From JAXGQD01 sp964574395 (lineage in GTDB: Bacteria > Bacillota > Clostridia > Saccharofermentanales > Fastidiosipilaceae): a DNA stretch of 46,644 nucleotides. Positions 15,699 through 25,103 of the stretch are shown piece by piece. Position 1 is the stretch's first letter; each line of letters starts with the position of its first letter. Made by a program: the position numbers and the translations under genes. Location: contig CAZNNL010000010.1 in the NCBI GenBank assembly GCA_964574395.1, positions 1-46,644 on the forward strand. The letters are read 5' to 3'. The notes under the pieces are model-generated. The model did no database searches. It saw only the letters and a program-made list of their open reading frames with translations, and had not been told where the DNA came from.

Positions 15699-16790
15699 CT
15701 ACAAAGAATCAACAAACTCCTTGAACAAAAACTCAGTGTCCTCAGGGCCTGGGTTTGCTTCCGGGTGGAATTGTACAGCAGAGATGTTTTTCCCAGGCAT
15801 ATGGAAGCCTTCAACAGTCTCGTCATGTACGCTTTCGAAGCTCACTTCTGCACCGCTGCGTTTGAGGCTTTCACGCACAACAACATAACCGTGGTTCTGC
15901 GAAGTGATGAATAGGCGCTTATCGGCCACTCTTCTTACGGGATGGTTTTCTCCGCGATGACCAAATTTCATTTTTTCGGTCTCTGCCCCTAAGGCAAGTG
16001 CGAGCAGCTGATGCCCTAAACAGATTGCGAAAATGGGCACATTAGATGCAAGAAGCTTTTTGATTTCAGCAATCTCAGCTGCACAAGCACGTGGGTCGCC
16101 AGGTCCATTGGCCAAGAATACACCGTCTGGATTCAATTCAAGCACTTGTTCTGCGCTGGTGTTGTATGGCAAAACTGTCACACGGCAGCCCAATTGCGCA
16201 AAATGCTCCGCCATCGCACGTTTTGAACCATAATCGAGCAGGGCGATATGTTTTCCATTAGCAGTATTCTGAGGGCCAATTTCGATGCGTTCTTTTGTGC
16301 TGACTAAAGGTACCTGCTTTGGCATAGTCCAAGCGCGAATTTTATTAAGCACTTCTACTTTGTCGAAGTCTCCGAAACAAATCTTACCGTTCATGCTGCC
16401 GCTCTCACGTAAGTGAAAAGTTAAAGCTCTAGTATCCACGCCATAGATGCCAGGCACCTTGTTTTCTTTAAGCCAGTCATTGATGCTTAGGTCAGCCCTT
16501 GGATCCATGCTGCCTTCGTGAAACTGTCTTACCAGAACAGCGGATAGGTGTAGCTTATCCGACTGCATCTGTTCCTTGAAAACACCGTGATTACCAAGTT
16601 CTGGAAAGGTCAAAACAACTGCTTGTCCACCATAGCTTGGGTCAGATAAGGTCTCTGTATAGCCACCAGGAGCTGTGGTAAAAACCACTTCACACAAGAC
16701 GTCACGGATTGCACCAAAACCAAAGCCGTCAAAGGTGCTACCGTCAGCAAGGACAAGACAAGCCGCAAGCTTTTCTTTATGCATCATCAT
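15699..16790 (-). CDS. carA: Carbamoyl-phosphate synthase small (glutaminase) subunit
   Basis: CarA hydrolyses glutamine and feeds ammonia to CarB. The N-terminal CPSase domain shows GYTETLSDPSYGGQAVVLTF and PGIYGVDTRALT. The C-terminal class I glutamine amidotransferase has the nucleophile in FAICLGHQLLALALG and the His and Glu in QFHPEANPGPEDTEF. At 363 residues the length is normal. The usual GNYG and TGMTGYQE motifs are changed to GNHG and TAPGGYTE. The first of three consecutive ATG codons directly follows the ftsY stop, and GGAGG lies 7 bases upstream, so translation is coupled to ftsY. Its partner carB is about 20 kb away in the pyr operon. Confidence 0.94.
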   Translation of the reverse strand: MMMHKEKLAACLVLADGSTFDGFGFGAIRDVLCEVVFTTAPGGYTETLSDPSYGGQAVVLTFPELGNHGVFKEQMQSDKLHLSAVLVRQFHEGSMDPRADLSINDWLKENKVPGIYGVDTRALTFHLRESGSMNGKICFGDFDKVEVLNKIRAWTMPKQVPLVSTKERIEIGPQNTANGKHIALLDYGSKRAMAEHFAQLGCRVTVLPYNTSAEQVLELNPDGVFLANGPGDPRACAAEIAEIKKLLASNVPIFAICLGHQLLALALGAETEKMKFGHRGENHPVRRVADKRLFITSQNHGYVVVRESLKRSGAEVSFESVHDETVEGFHMPGKNISAVQFHPEANPGPEDTEFLFKEFVDSL

Positions 16791-17714
16791 TTATATGCCT
16801 CCTTCGTCTGGCAAAAGCGAATCTACAAAATAGGCTGGATCAAAGTCCACTAAGTCTTCTGCCCCTTCACCCAAACCTGCGAAATAAATAGGGACTTTAA
16901 CTAAATCAGCTACAGCCAAAGTGACGCCACCTTTTGCGTTGCCATCTAGTTTAGTAATAATCAGGCCACTTAAATCAACGATTTTGGAGAAGGCTTCTGC
17001 TTGCAATAAAGCGTTTTGACCAGTTGTTGCATCGATCACGAGCATGGTTTCAACTTTGGTGTTTGGGGCGGCTTTGTCGATGATGCGTCGCATTTTGCCA
17101 AGCTCGTCCATCAAATTTTGTTTATTGTGAAGTCTTCCGGCTGTATCAATTAGTAGTAGCTCTGTCTTTCTAGCTACGGCAGCCTGAACGGCGTCGAAAA
17201 CCACCGCTGCTGGGTCTGCTCCCGCTTTATGAGCGACGACTTCGGTTCCGCTTATATTCGCCCAATGGCTAAGTTGTTCAATGGCTGCTGCTCTGAATGT
17301 GTCAGCTGCCGCGACTAAGACTTTGTAGCCTTGGTTTTTATAACACATGGCTAGTTTGCCTACGGTGGTCGTTTTGCCAGTACCATTAACGCCAACCATA
17401 AAAATGACTTGTAAGTGACCGCGTTCAGGTGTGAACTCTTGTTTTTCCCCCAAGAGACTGAGCATACTAGTCTTCAGGACTTGACGGATGTGGTTTTTGT
17501 CCTTGTTTCGATTGCGTCTTAGATCTTCACGTAATTCGCCAAGAATGCGTTCGGTGGTAGCTTGCCCCATATCTGCCTGAATAAAGAGCATTTCAAGTTC
17601 TTCAATCAGCTCATTGTCGTCACCGGTAAATACAGCTTGAATCTGCGCAAGACCTTGATTAAAAAAATCGCGCGTCTTCGTCAAGCCTTCTTTAAATTTA
17701 TCAAATAAACCCAT
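16791..17714 (-). CDS. ftsY: Signal recognition particle receptor FtsY
   Basis: FtsY is the membrane-associated SRP receptor GTPase that docks ribosomes making membrane proteins. It is the short Firmicute form (307 residues) without the long acidic A domain. The N domain is at about 1-90. The GTPase G domain has GVNGTGKTTTVGKLA, DTFRAAAIEQL, DTAGRLHNK and TKLDGNAKGG. It starts 3 bases after smc; Firmicutes usually continue with ylxM-ffh, but here carA follows. Confidence 0.96.
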   Translation of the reverse strand: MGLFDKFKEGLTKTRDFFNQGLAQIQAVFTGDDNELIEELEMLFIQADMGQATTERILGELREDLRRNRNKDKNHIRQVLKTSMLSLLGEKQEFTPERGHLQVIFMVGVNGTGKTTTVGKLAMCYKNQGYKVLVAAADTFRAAAIEQLSHWANISGTEVVAHKAGADPAAVVFDAVQAAVARKTELLLIDTAGRLHNKQNLMDELGKMRRIIDKAAPNTKVETMLVIDATTGQNALLQAEAFSKIVDLSGLIITKLDGNAKGGVTLAVADLVKVPIYFAGLGEGAEDLVDFDPAYFVDSLLPDEGGI

Positions 17715-17717
17715 TGC

Positions 17718-20700
17718 TTAATCTCCAAGTGCTAATGAAAGGATGCGTGAAACACCCAGTTCTTGCATGGTCACCCCATAAATGCTGTCAGCAGCTTCCA
17801 TTGTACCTTTGCGGTGCGTGACTAGGATAAACTGCGAATTATCAGCATAGTTCTTAATATAATCCGTAAATCTAAACACATTACTATCGTCCAAGGCCGC
17901 CTCAATTTCGTCTAGCACACAAAAGGGTGTAGGACGAAGTTTAAGTATGGCAAAAAGAAGCGCTATCGCCGCAAGCGACCGCTCACCACCACTGAGCAGG
18001 AGCATGTTCTGGAGTTTTTTACCAGGAGGGGATGCTTTGATTTCAATGTCACCTTCCAAGATGTCCTTGTTGGGCTCCAGATTAATCTCGGCCTTACCAC
18101 CACCAAACAATTCGCGGAACACCAACTGAAAATTCTCATTAATTTTGGCAAAATTTTCACTAAATTGCTGACGCATGACCAAGGTCAACTCATTCACGAG
18201 CTGGTCAAGCTGGGCCTTAGCTTGCAATATGTCTTCTTCTTGTTTTTTCAAGAAAGTATAGCGTTCATCGAGTAATTGATAATCTTCCACGGCATTGACG
18301 TTGACTGCACCTAGTGTACGGATAGACTGTTTCAGTGCTTGCACTTTTGGTCCAGCCACGCTGGTCTGAAGGTTTTCGTCGCGATATTGTGAGGCATTGT
18401 CATAAGTCAGGTTATAGTTTTCCCAGAGTTTATTGCGTAGTTCATCTACTTGCAAACTAAGTTGTTCTGTGCGACTATCGAGACGATTTTTTTCAAGTTC
18501 TAATGCATTGAGCTGGGTGCTTTGCGCCCTCAAGGTATCAAAAAGGCTCGCCGAGCGCTGATCCAAGTCTTGCTGTTCTTCTTCCCATTGAATTAATGTT
18601 TGTTCTTCTGAACCCGCTTTCATTGACAATTGGCGCAAGGCTTCTTCAGCATTAGCCAGCTCTTGTTCAATAGACAAATCCAATGCTTGAAGGTTTTTCA
18701 GTGCTTCTTCAAAGCTTGCAAATTGCTGATCCAAACGTTCTTCTTCAGTGAGAATTCGCGTATCAATACTCCGTTCGGCTTGAAACTTTTGATACAAAAC
18801 TTGATAGGCAGAATCTGCTCTGGCCAAATCGTCACGCAAAGTCTCCCTCTGCGCTGCGTACGCACTATTGCGTTCGTCTTGGTCTTTTATTTGTTTTTCA
18901 ATTTGCTTTATTTCTTCAAGTTTGGCGTTCTCTTGTTCAGCGAGTTTACTTAAATCATCCCCGCTACCAAGCTCTTGTCCTTTGAGTTGCTCAATACGCA
19001 CTTGCAACTGAGTAATTGCCTCATTGGTTCTCTTAACGCGTGCTTGCATCTGCTCCGTTTGTGCCTCTTGGAACGCTAGATTCTGCTTCAAAAGAAGTGC
19101 GGATTGCGCAGCTGCCTCTAAAGCGCTACCCTCGGTTTTCAGTGCTTGCATGGTCTGCTCTATTTTTTTCTCGGTTTGTGGCAAGAGTTTTTCGAAACGC
19201 TTGTACTGCTCCAAGGCTTCAGCCAATAAACGCTTACGACTCAGAATACTGCTCTGATTCTTATATTGCCCTCCAGTCATTGCACCGCCAGGGTTAATGA
19301 CTTCGCCTTCCAAAGTAACGATTTTTAAACTCTGGCCAAATTCCTGGGCCAAACGAGTCGCAGCTGCTAAATCAGGACTAATCACGGTGCGCGCTAGTAA
19401 AAGTTCCACGGCTGCCGCTACTTCTGGTGGGTACGTGAGAAGTTCATGGGCTAGACCAAGGAAGTCCTGACCACGGTTTTTATCCAGTCTACGTATGACA
19501 TCATTGGCTAGATAGCGTGGTTTCACGCGTGTTAATGGCAAAAAGGTCGCCCTACCCTTGCGCTCCGTCTTCAAGACCGCAATTAGCTGAGAAGCTGTTT
19601 TCTCATCATCAACCACAACATTTTGGATACCTGCTCCCAAAGCTGTTTCAAGAGCGCGTTCGTAGTCACTAGGAACATTGACTAAGCTACCAATGCTACC
19701 TTTAACAGAAGTCGAAAAGCGCTTCTCATTTTTAGCGAAATCCAAGATAAATTTAACCGCTTCGTTGTAGCCTTCCATGCTTTGCTGCATTTCGCGCAAA
19801 GTATCAAGCTTATAACCAAGTTGATCTAGTTGTTGCACTTGCGTATTGTAAGTTGATTGTAGGTCTGCTAACGCGTGTTTTGACTTAGCAAGTTGTTCTT
19901 CAAGTTTCAATAAGCCATTTTGTTCATTTTCATCTTGAGCTTTAAGGAGCTTAAGCTTTTCTGAAAGCTCTGTATGCTCTTTTTCAATCTCTTGAAGCTC
20001 TTTTTGATGATTAGATACTTGCTCAGCGGCTTCCTTAAGCAGGTGGCTTAGCTGCTCACCCGCTATGAGATTTTGTGATTTAGCACTGCGCAAATCTAAA
20101 AGCTGATTCTGCGCCAAACTCAACGCGTCACGAAGACCGTCTTGTTCTTTGAGTTTTTCTTGAACATCGGTTGAAAACTCAGCCAGAGCGACTGTCTTTT
20201 CATCCCACAATTGCTTGGCTTGATCTAGCAGAGCTTCATCTTCTTTGGCTTGCGTTTTTCTTACTTCAAGCTCATTTTGCAAAGCGCTCTTCTGCTCATC
20301 AATCTGCAGCATTCCGCTCTGCTTACTATTTTGTTCAAGTCTGTTTTGATCTTTTTGATTTTTTAGTTCCGCAACCTGGGCAAGTGCCGCTTCACGTTCT
20401 TGATTGCGTAAGTCTTTATTATGTCTTGCTTCCTGAAGTTTATTTGTTAAGACTTCTAAACGCGCACGAATTTGTCTGTGATTGTCCTCAAGTTTTAAAC
20501 TTTCCTGCATGGCTTCTTCAGCCTCGACAGTAACATTTTCTAAATTCGCTTTTTGTTCTTTCAGTTGTGCGCTTTTGGTATCAATCGTATGTAGTGTTAA
20601 TGCAACTTCAATATGCTTTAGTTCCTCATACCAAACTAAATATTGTTGTGCTTGTTCTGCCTGTTTCTTTAATGGCAAAAGCTGGCCACTAAGCTCACTC

Positions 20701-21284
20701 AAAATATCATTCACGCGGGTAAGATTGCTTTCTGTCTGCTCCAGTTTTCTAACCGCTTCATCTCTTCTTGTTTTATATTTCTGGATACCTGAGGCTTCCT
20801 CAAATACTTTACGTCTATCTTCAGACTTTGTACTTAGAATTTCATCTACACGCCCCTGTCCAATGATGGAATAACCATCACGCCCCAGTCCCGTGTCCAT
20901 AAACAAGTTGTGAATATCTTTTAATCGACAAGCATTTTGATTGATTAAGTAATTACTTTCACCAGAACGATATAAACGTCTGGTGATGGCAACCTCACTG
21001 TATTCAATAGGAAGTTTTCCATCAGCATTATCAATCAGCATCGTTACTTCGGCAAAACCAAGCGGCCTACGCGTATTTGTTCCGGCAAAAATGACATCTT
21101 CCATCTTCCCGCCGCGCAATGCTCTGGCACTTTGTTCGCCCAAAACCCAACGAATCGCATCTGTTACATTCGATTTACCGCTTCCATTTGGTCCAACAAT
21201 AGCCGTCACGCCCGGATGGAAAAGTATCAGGGTGCGATCGGTAAACGACTTAAAGCCTTGTATCTCGAGTGATTTGAGGTGCAT
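17718..21284 (-). CDS. smc: Chromosome partition protein SMC
   Basis: SMC is the condensin ATPase that organises the chromosome with ScpA and ScpB. Walker A GPNGSGKS is at residues 31-38. Two long coiled coils flank a hinge at about 510-630 (KGSIGSLVNVP, GGAMTGGQ). The signature LSGGERSLAA is near residue 1095 and the Walker B LDEIEAALDD near 1125. At 1188 residues it is full length. It follows rnc by 54 bases, with AAAGGT before its ATG, in the conserved rnc-smc-ftsY order. Confidence 0.97.
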   Translation of the reverse strand: MHLKSLEIQGFKSFTDRTLILFHPGVTAIVGPNGSGKSNVTDAIRWVLGEQSARALRGGKMEDVIFAGTNTRRPLGFAEVTMLIDNADGKLPIEYSEVAITRRLYRSGESNYLINQNACRLKDIHNLFMDTGLGRDGYSIIGQGRVDEILSTKSEDRRKVFEEASGIQKYKTRRDEAVRKLEQTESNLTRVNDILSELSGQLLPLKKQAEQAQQYLVWYEELKHIEVALTLHTIDTKSAQLKEQKANLENVTVEAEEAMQESLKLEDNHRQIRARLEVLTNKLQEARHNKDLRNQEREAALAQVAELKNQKDQNRLEQNSKQSGMLQIDEQKSALQNELEVRKTQAKEDEALLDQAKQLWDEKTVALAEFSTDVQEKLKEQDGLRDALSLAQNQLLDLRSAKSQNLIAGEQLSHLLKEAAEQVSNHQKELQEIEKEHTELSEKLKLLKAQDENEQNGLLKLEEQLAKSKHALADLQSTYNTQVQQLDQLGYKLDTLREMQQSMEGYNEAVKFILDFAKNEKRFSTSVKGSIGSLVNVPSDYERALETALGAGIQNVVVDDEKTASQLIAVLKTERKGRATFLPLTRVKPRYLANDVIRRLDKNRGQDFLGLAHELLTYPPEVAAAVELLLARTVISPDLAAATRLAQEFGQSLKIVTLEGEVINPGGAMTGGQYKNQSSILSRKRLLAEALEQYKRFEKLLPQTEKKIEQTMQALKTEGSALEAAAQSALLLKQNLAFQEAQTEQMQARVKRTNEAITQLQVRIEQLKGQELGSGDDLSKLAEQENAKLEEIKQIEKQIKDQDERNSAYAAQRETLRDDLARADSAYQVLYQKFQAERSIDTRILTEEERLDQQFASFEEALKNLQALDLSIEQELANAEEALRQLSMKAGSEEQTLIQWEEEQQDLDQRSASLFDTLRAQSTQLNALELEKNRLDSRTEQLSLQVDELRNKLWENYNLTYDNASQYRDENLQTSVAGPKVQALKQSIRTLGAVNVNAVEDYQLLDERYTFLKKQEEDILQAKAQLDQLVNELTLVMRQQFSENFAKINENFQLVFRELFGGGKAEINLEPNKDILEGDIEIKASPPGKKLQNMLLLSGGERSLAAIALLFAILKLRPTPFCVLDEIEAALDDSNVFRFTDYIKNYADNSQFILVTHRKGTMEAADSIYGVTMQELGVSRILSLALGD

Positions 21285-21338
21285 GTTGACCTTTCAGACT
21301 GTTTTTTTGATGAATACATGTCTCCATCCAAGCGAAAA

Positions 21339-22058
21339 TTATAACATATTGAGCAGTTGCTTGGCGGCTTGCTGCTCTGCTTGTTTTTTTGTACCACCAC
21401 TACCTTCGGCTGTCATATTACCCAAGGTAACACGGGCAGTATAATGCTGTTTATGTACTGGACCAGTGCTAGAAATAATCTTGAATTCTATTTTTTCTTG
21501 CTCTTTTAGTGACTGTGCATATTCGAGCAATTGTGTTTTATAGTCACTAGATAGTTTGCCCGCCAAAGCCAAGCTTATGTAAGGCGACATAAGTTTGAGC
21601 ACACTATGTTTCGCTACTAGAAAACCAGCCTCCACATAAATCGCAGCAAAAACGGCTTCCAATGCATCAGCTAAAATAGAGGGCTTTTCTCTACCACCAT
21701 CCTGTATTTCACCATTGCCAAGTTGAAGGTAATCGGCCAAGCCAATTTTCTCGGCACAATCTGCCAAGGATTCCTCGCACACAACAGCTGCACGCAGCTT
21801 CGTCATTTGTCCTTCACTTAATGCAGGTAGTGTTTCGTATGCTGCTGCTGCGACACTTAGCCCAAGAACCGAGTCGCCTAAGAACTCCAAACGCTGGTTG
21901 TTTTCTAAAGTAAGTTCTGAGCGCTCGTGTGTAAAACTACGATGTGTCAAGGCGACAATTAATAGCGAACGGTCTTCGAACTGATAATCAAGCACTTTTT
22001 CTAGAACTGATAAATCAGCTTCTTGGCGGTAGAGCATTGTCACTAGATTTTCGTCCAT
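21339..22058 (-). CDS. rnc: Ribonuclease III
   Basis: RNase III cleaves double-stranded RNA in rRNA maturation and mRNA decay. The catalytic signature NQRLEFLGDSVLGL lies near residues 54-67, with later metal-binding acidic residues in ILADALEAVFAA. A double-stranded RNA-binding domain occupies about 165-239 and ends in KKQAEQQAAKQLL. AAGGAG precedes the ATG. It leads the rnc-smc-ftsY-carA run. Confidence 0.96.
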   Translation of the reverse strand: MDENLVTMLYRQEADLSVLEKVLDYQFEDRSLLIVALTHRSFTHERSELTLENNQRLEFLGDSVLGLSVAAAAYETLPALSEGQMTKLRAAVVCEESLADCAEKIGLADYLQLGNGEIQDGGREKPSILADALEAVFAAIYVEAGFLVAKHSVLKLMSPYISLALAGKLSSDYKTQLLEYAQSLKEQEKIEFKIISSTGPVHKQHYTARVTLGNMTAEGSGGTKKQAEQQAAKQLLNML

Positions 22059-22084
22059 GTATAGCTCCTTTTATTCAATATACG

Positions 22085-22114
22085 AAAAAAGGCGAAGCTT
22101 TACGCGTTCGCCTT
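22085..22114 (-). terminator. Terminator after acpP
   Basis: On the minus strand AAGGCGAA and TTCGCCTT form an 8-bp stem with a 10-base loop, followed by T6 in total. It separates acpP from rnc, so part of the rnc operon transcription may rely on read-through or on an unseen promoter. Confidence 0.75.
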
Positions 22115-22135
22115 AAATTTAAAGCAATCTTATAT

Positions 22136-22375
22136 TTAGATGTTCTTTTTAATGAAGTCGACTGCATCACCAACTGTTTTGATTTTTTCTGCTTCTTCAT
22201 CGGGAATGCTCATGCCAAATTCTTGTTCCATGGCCATAACTAATTCAACGATATCTAAAGAGTCAGCGTTCAAGTCATCTGTAAAATTAGATTCCATCGT
22301 AATTTCATCAGCGTCAGTGCCTAATTGCTCGACTAGAATATTTGTGATTTTTTCAAATATTAGTTCTTCCTTCAT
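22136..22375 (-). CDS. acpP: Acyl carrier protein
   Basis: ACP carries growing acyl chains in type II fatty acid synthesis. It is a 79-residue acidic four-helix protein with the phosphopantetheine serine S39 in NADSLDIVELV. The helix II stretch MAMEQEFGMSIPDEEAEKI is typical. GGAGG lies before the ATG. The acpP-rnc-smc-ftsY order is classic. No other fab genes are in the window. Confidence 0.96.
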   Translation of the reverse strand: MKEELIFEKITNILVEQLGTDADEITMESNFTDDLNADSLDIVELVMAMEQEFGMSIPDEEAEKIKTVGDAVDFIKKNI

Positions 22376-22416
22376 TTCTATAACCTCCGTTAGTTACATT
22401 GTTATTCTGTTAACAG

Positions 22417-22445
22417 TTTGTAGTATAGCTTCAAGCCCTTGTCAA
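22417..22445 (-). promoter_or_regulatory. Candidate proximal acpP promoter
   Basis: On the minus strand TTGACA (22445-22440), 17 bases, then TACAAA (22422-22417). The -35 is perfect and the -10 is weak. Confidence 0.4.
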
Positions 22446-22494
22446 GTGATTATTGAAAATTCGTTTGATTTAAGAGATTACTTGAAACATGGTT

Positions 22495-22523
22495 AGCATA
22501 ACGACTATTGCTTTGATTGTCAA
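22495..22523 (-). promoter_or_regulatory. Candidate distal acpP promoter
   Basis: On the minus strand TTGACA (22523-22518), 17 bases, then TATGCT (22500-22495). It begins a few bases after the pgsA stop, so acpP probably has its own transcript with tandem promoters. Confidence 0.5.
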
Positions 22524-22530
22524 ACCTATA

Positions 22531-23142
22531 TTAATCATCGAAACTTAGTAATGAACTATTGTTTTTTAAATACTGGTATCCAGATACTAAAGCGAGTACA
22601 ACAGCGACTAGCATTGAGATATCGCCTAAATAGCTCAAATACTTGAAATATGGGCTCCAAGCGACAGGGACAATGGCTAAAAATGCCATTTCAACCATAA
22701 TAATCAGCACAGCAACGATTTGCGAAACAGTCTTAGCTTTACCCAAATTGTTCGCAGCGATTACGTGCTGCTTCTCTGCACCAAGCATTCTTACACCAGT
22801 AACCACAAAATCTCTAAATAAAAAGACTATAGGAACAATTGCATGCAATCTATTCAATTGCACTAAGGCGATAGTGACAGACAGAATCAGCAGTTTATCC
22901 GCGATCGGATCAAGAAACTTACCAAAATTACTAACAAGATTTTGGCTGCGAGCGATTTTGCCATCATAATAATCCGTCAACGAAGCGATAGAAAATATAA
23001 TCAGCGCTATTAACATCCCATATGTGCTAACAAATGCATTCCAGGCTGATGTCTCAGCGAGGAAAGGTAGCGGTAGCATGAACACAAGAACGAAAGGCAC
23101 CAAGATGATGCGTATAATCGTCAATTTATTCGGTAAGTTCAC
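22531..23142 (-). CDS. pgsA: CDP-diacylglycerol--glycerol-3-phosphate 3-phosphatidyltransferase
   Basis: PgsA makes phosphatidylglycerol-phosphate in the membrane. The CDP-alcohol phosphotransferase motif is DYYDGKIARSQNLVSNFG followed by KFLDPIADK, with the expected Asp spacing. About five to six membrane segments span the protein. I choose the GTG at 23142, which gives MNLPNKLTIIRI, the usual family start, because GGAG lies 9 bases before it; a TTG at 23157 would add five residues. The start overlaps the end of rimO by 17 bases. The rimO-pgsA pairing is common in Firmicutes. Confidence 0.94.
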   Translation of the reverse strand: MNLPNKLTIIRIILVPFVLVFMLPLPFLAETSAWNAFVSTYGMLIALIIFSIASLTDYYDGKIARSQNLVSNFGKFLDPIADKLLILSVTIALVQLNRLHAIVPIVFLFRDFVVTGVRMLGAEKQHVIAANNLGKAKTVSQIVAVLIIMVEMAFLAIVPVAWSPYFKYLSYLGDISMLVAVVLALVSGYQYLKNNSSLLSFDD

Positions 23143-24532
23143 TTTCACATACTCCAATCAAATCGTATGCTTGTGTCTCAATGAAGCGCACCGGGTAGAT
23201 TTCACCCAATTTCGCTTCACCCTGTTCAAACAATACGTAACACAATGTATCAATTTCAGGAGCTTGGGCGAACGATCTCCCAGTATAGAAAATACCGTCT
23301 TCAGCGACTCCCTCAATTAACACGTCTTGTGTATCCCCCAAGATAGCTTTGATTTTACTTTCATGTATGCCTTGTTGCAAGCGCATCACTTGATCATAAC
23401 GATTTTGAGCGATTTCAGGATCTACAGTATCTTTCATAGTAGCCGCTGACGTCCCCTCTTCTGGAGAAAACACGAAGCAACCTAAGTGGTCAAACTGCAA
23501 TTCGTCAATGAATGCAAGTAATTCTTGATAATCCTCGTCTGTTTCCCCGGGAAAACCAACCATGACTGTGGTTCTAAGGCTAACGTCTGGCAAATAACGA
23601 CGAATTCTGGCAAAAGTTTCTCTTAATCTCGAAGCTCTGTCTGCCCGATACATGCTTTTTAGAACGGCATCTGAAGCATGTTGAATCGGCAAATCAATGT
23701 AATGCACGATATTTGGATGAGAAGCCATAACTTCTAAGACCTCATCAGTCATTCCATCTGCATAAGCATACAAGAAACGGATACGTGGAACTTGTAGTTC
23801 CGCAATCTTTCTAAGCAAGTCAGCAAATTTACGTTCTTGATATATATCTAAGCCGTAAGACGTCGTATCTTGAGCGACTAAAACTAATTCTTTGACGCCA
23901 AGATCAATTAAATGCTGTGCCTCTGCGAGAATATCTTCCATCGGTCTCGATATCATATCTCCTCTAATACCTGGGATAGCACAATAGGCACAGTTATGAC
24001 GACAGCCTTCTGACACTTTGAGATATGCATAATAAGGGCTACTTGGCTTGCGATTGCTATGCAAATGGGCAATGCGTTCCTTATTTAAATGGCTAGTCAT
24101 TTGTATGGGCTGTGTTGCTGGTGCAGTACTTTCAACGAAAGCACTTTCATCTGTTTCGACCAATAGGGTATCTAAAGTCTGAACGATACTTTGATAATGT
24201 GATGTGCCAAGAATGGCATCAACTTCAGGTAGAGAGCTTTGGATGTCTTCTGCGTAGCGTTGTGCCAAACAACCAGTCACTAAAAGTTTCTTACATTGAC
24301 CATTTGTTTTGTAATCTGCAGCATCCAAAATCGCCTCAATCGCTTCTTCTTTGGCAGACTGTATAAAGCCACAGGTATTCACAACAATTGCGCTTGCATC
24401 AGCTAAATTATCGGTTATTGGGTAGCCAGCTTCTTCTATTAAAGCAAGCATGTTTTCAGCATCAACTTGGTTTTTGGGACAGCCTAAAGATATTAAAGCT
24501 ATTGGGGAATTTTTCAAAAGTTTTATTGACAT
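23126..24532 (-). CDS. rimO: Ribosomal protein S12 methylthiotransferase
   Basis: RimO is a radical-SAM enzyme that adds a methylthio group to a conserved Asp of ribosomal protein S12. It starts IALISLGCPKNQVDAE, the RimO version of the UPF0004 domain, and has the radical-SAM C-X3-C-X2-C in CRHNCAYCAIPGIRG, then a TRAM domain. Its 468 residues are normal. The GCPKNQVDAE signature separates it from the MiaB paralogue in the same window (GCQLNDHDSE). Confidence 0.95.
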   Translation of the reverse strand: MSIKLLKNSPIALISLGCPKNQVDAENMLALIEEAGYPITDNLADASAIVVNTCGFIQSAKEEAIEAILDAADYKTNGQCKKLLVTGCLAQRYAEDIQSSLPEVDAILGTSHYQSIVQTLDTLLVETDESAFVESTAPATQPIQMTSHLNKERIAHLHSNRKPSSPYYAYLKVSEGCRHNCAYCAIPGIRGDMISRPMEDILAEAQHLIDLGVKELVLVAQDTTSYGLDIYQERKFADLLRKIAELQVPRIRFLYAYADGMTDEVLEVMASHPNIVHYIDLPIQHASDAVLKSMYRADRASRLRETFARIRRYLPDVSLRTTVMVGFPGETDEDYQELLAFIDELQFDHLGCFVFSPEEGTSAATMKDTVDPEIAQNRYDQVMRLQQGIHESKIKAILGDTQDVLIEGVAEDGIFYTGRSFAQAPEIDTLCYVLFEQGEAKLGEIYPVRFIETQAYDLIGVCESELTE

Positions 24533-24571
24533 GATTTATTGACTCATTTCGTATGCTAGATTTTGGAACTA

Positions 24572-25090
24572 TTAAACATGCAAAAGTATAGCGTAAGCAC
24601 GAAGTCCGTCAAGGATTATTTGATAGGAGTACCCATGCGCGGAAGCATTTCGTATGATTTTTTGTAAAAGCTTTTGGCGTGCTGGGCTATCCACAATCAT
24701 TTCTTTTAGCGCAATTATTTCTGAAGAGAATTTGGCATCAAGATACTCTTTAACGGTTTCTGCATCGATTACAGATGAAGGGTGCTCCTCAGTGAATTTT
24801 TCCAAGACCTTCTTGTTAATACCAAGATTAGACATGCGCCTGCAAAAAGCGCTCACTGACTCTCTTTTAGCCCCAGTTCTGTGTCTCCAATAGGCGTCCA
24901 AAATTGCCGTATCTTTAATGTAACCATCTGCGTTTAAGCTAATCATTGCAGCTTTAATCACGCTAGAGTCGTAACCTTTACTTTGAAGTTTCTGAATAAT
25001 CTTACCGCTCGTCTTAGCGCCATAGGAGATATACTCGATGGCGTCTGTGCGAGCGGCCTGTATTTGTAACTTATCGCTTAATGAATCCAT
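24572..25090 (-). CDS. recX: RecX regulatory protein
   Basis: RecX modulates RecA filaments. The 172-residue protein has the repeated three-helix pattern of the family: AIEYISYGAKTSGKIIQKL, then KGYDSSVIKAAMISLNADGYI with DAYW, then GYSYQIILDGL at the C-terminus. It starts 13 bases after recA, so co-transcription is likely. The family is weakly conserved, but the position settles it. Confidence 0.9.
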   Translation of the reverse strand: MDSLSDKLQIQAARTDAIEYISYGAKTSGKIIQKLQSKGYDSSVIKAAMISLNADGYIKDTAILDAYWRHRTGAKRESVSAFCRRMSNLGINKKVLEKFTEEHPSSVIDAETVKEYLDAKFSSEIIALKEMIVDSPARQKLLQKIIRNASAHGYSYQIILDGLRAYAILLHV

Positions 25091-25103
25091 TAGACTCTTA
25101 GCA

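Noticed and set aside
20482..20874. Plus-strand frame of about 130 codons inside smc
   Set aside because: It is an antisense shadow of the coiled-coil coding sequence, rich in Ser and Cys, with no recognisable domain.
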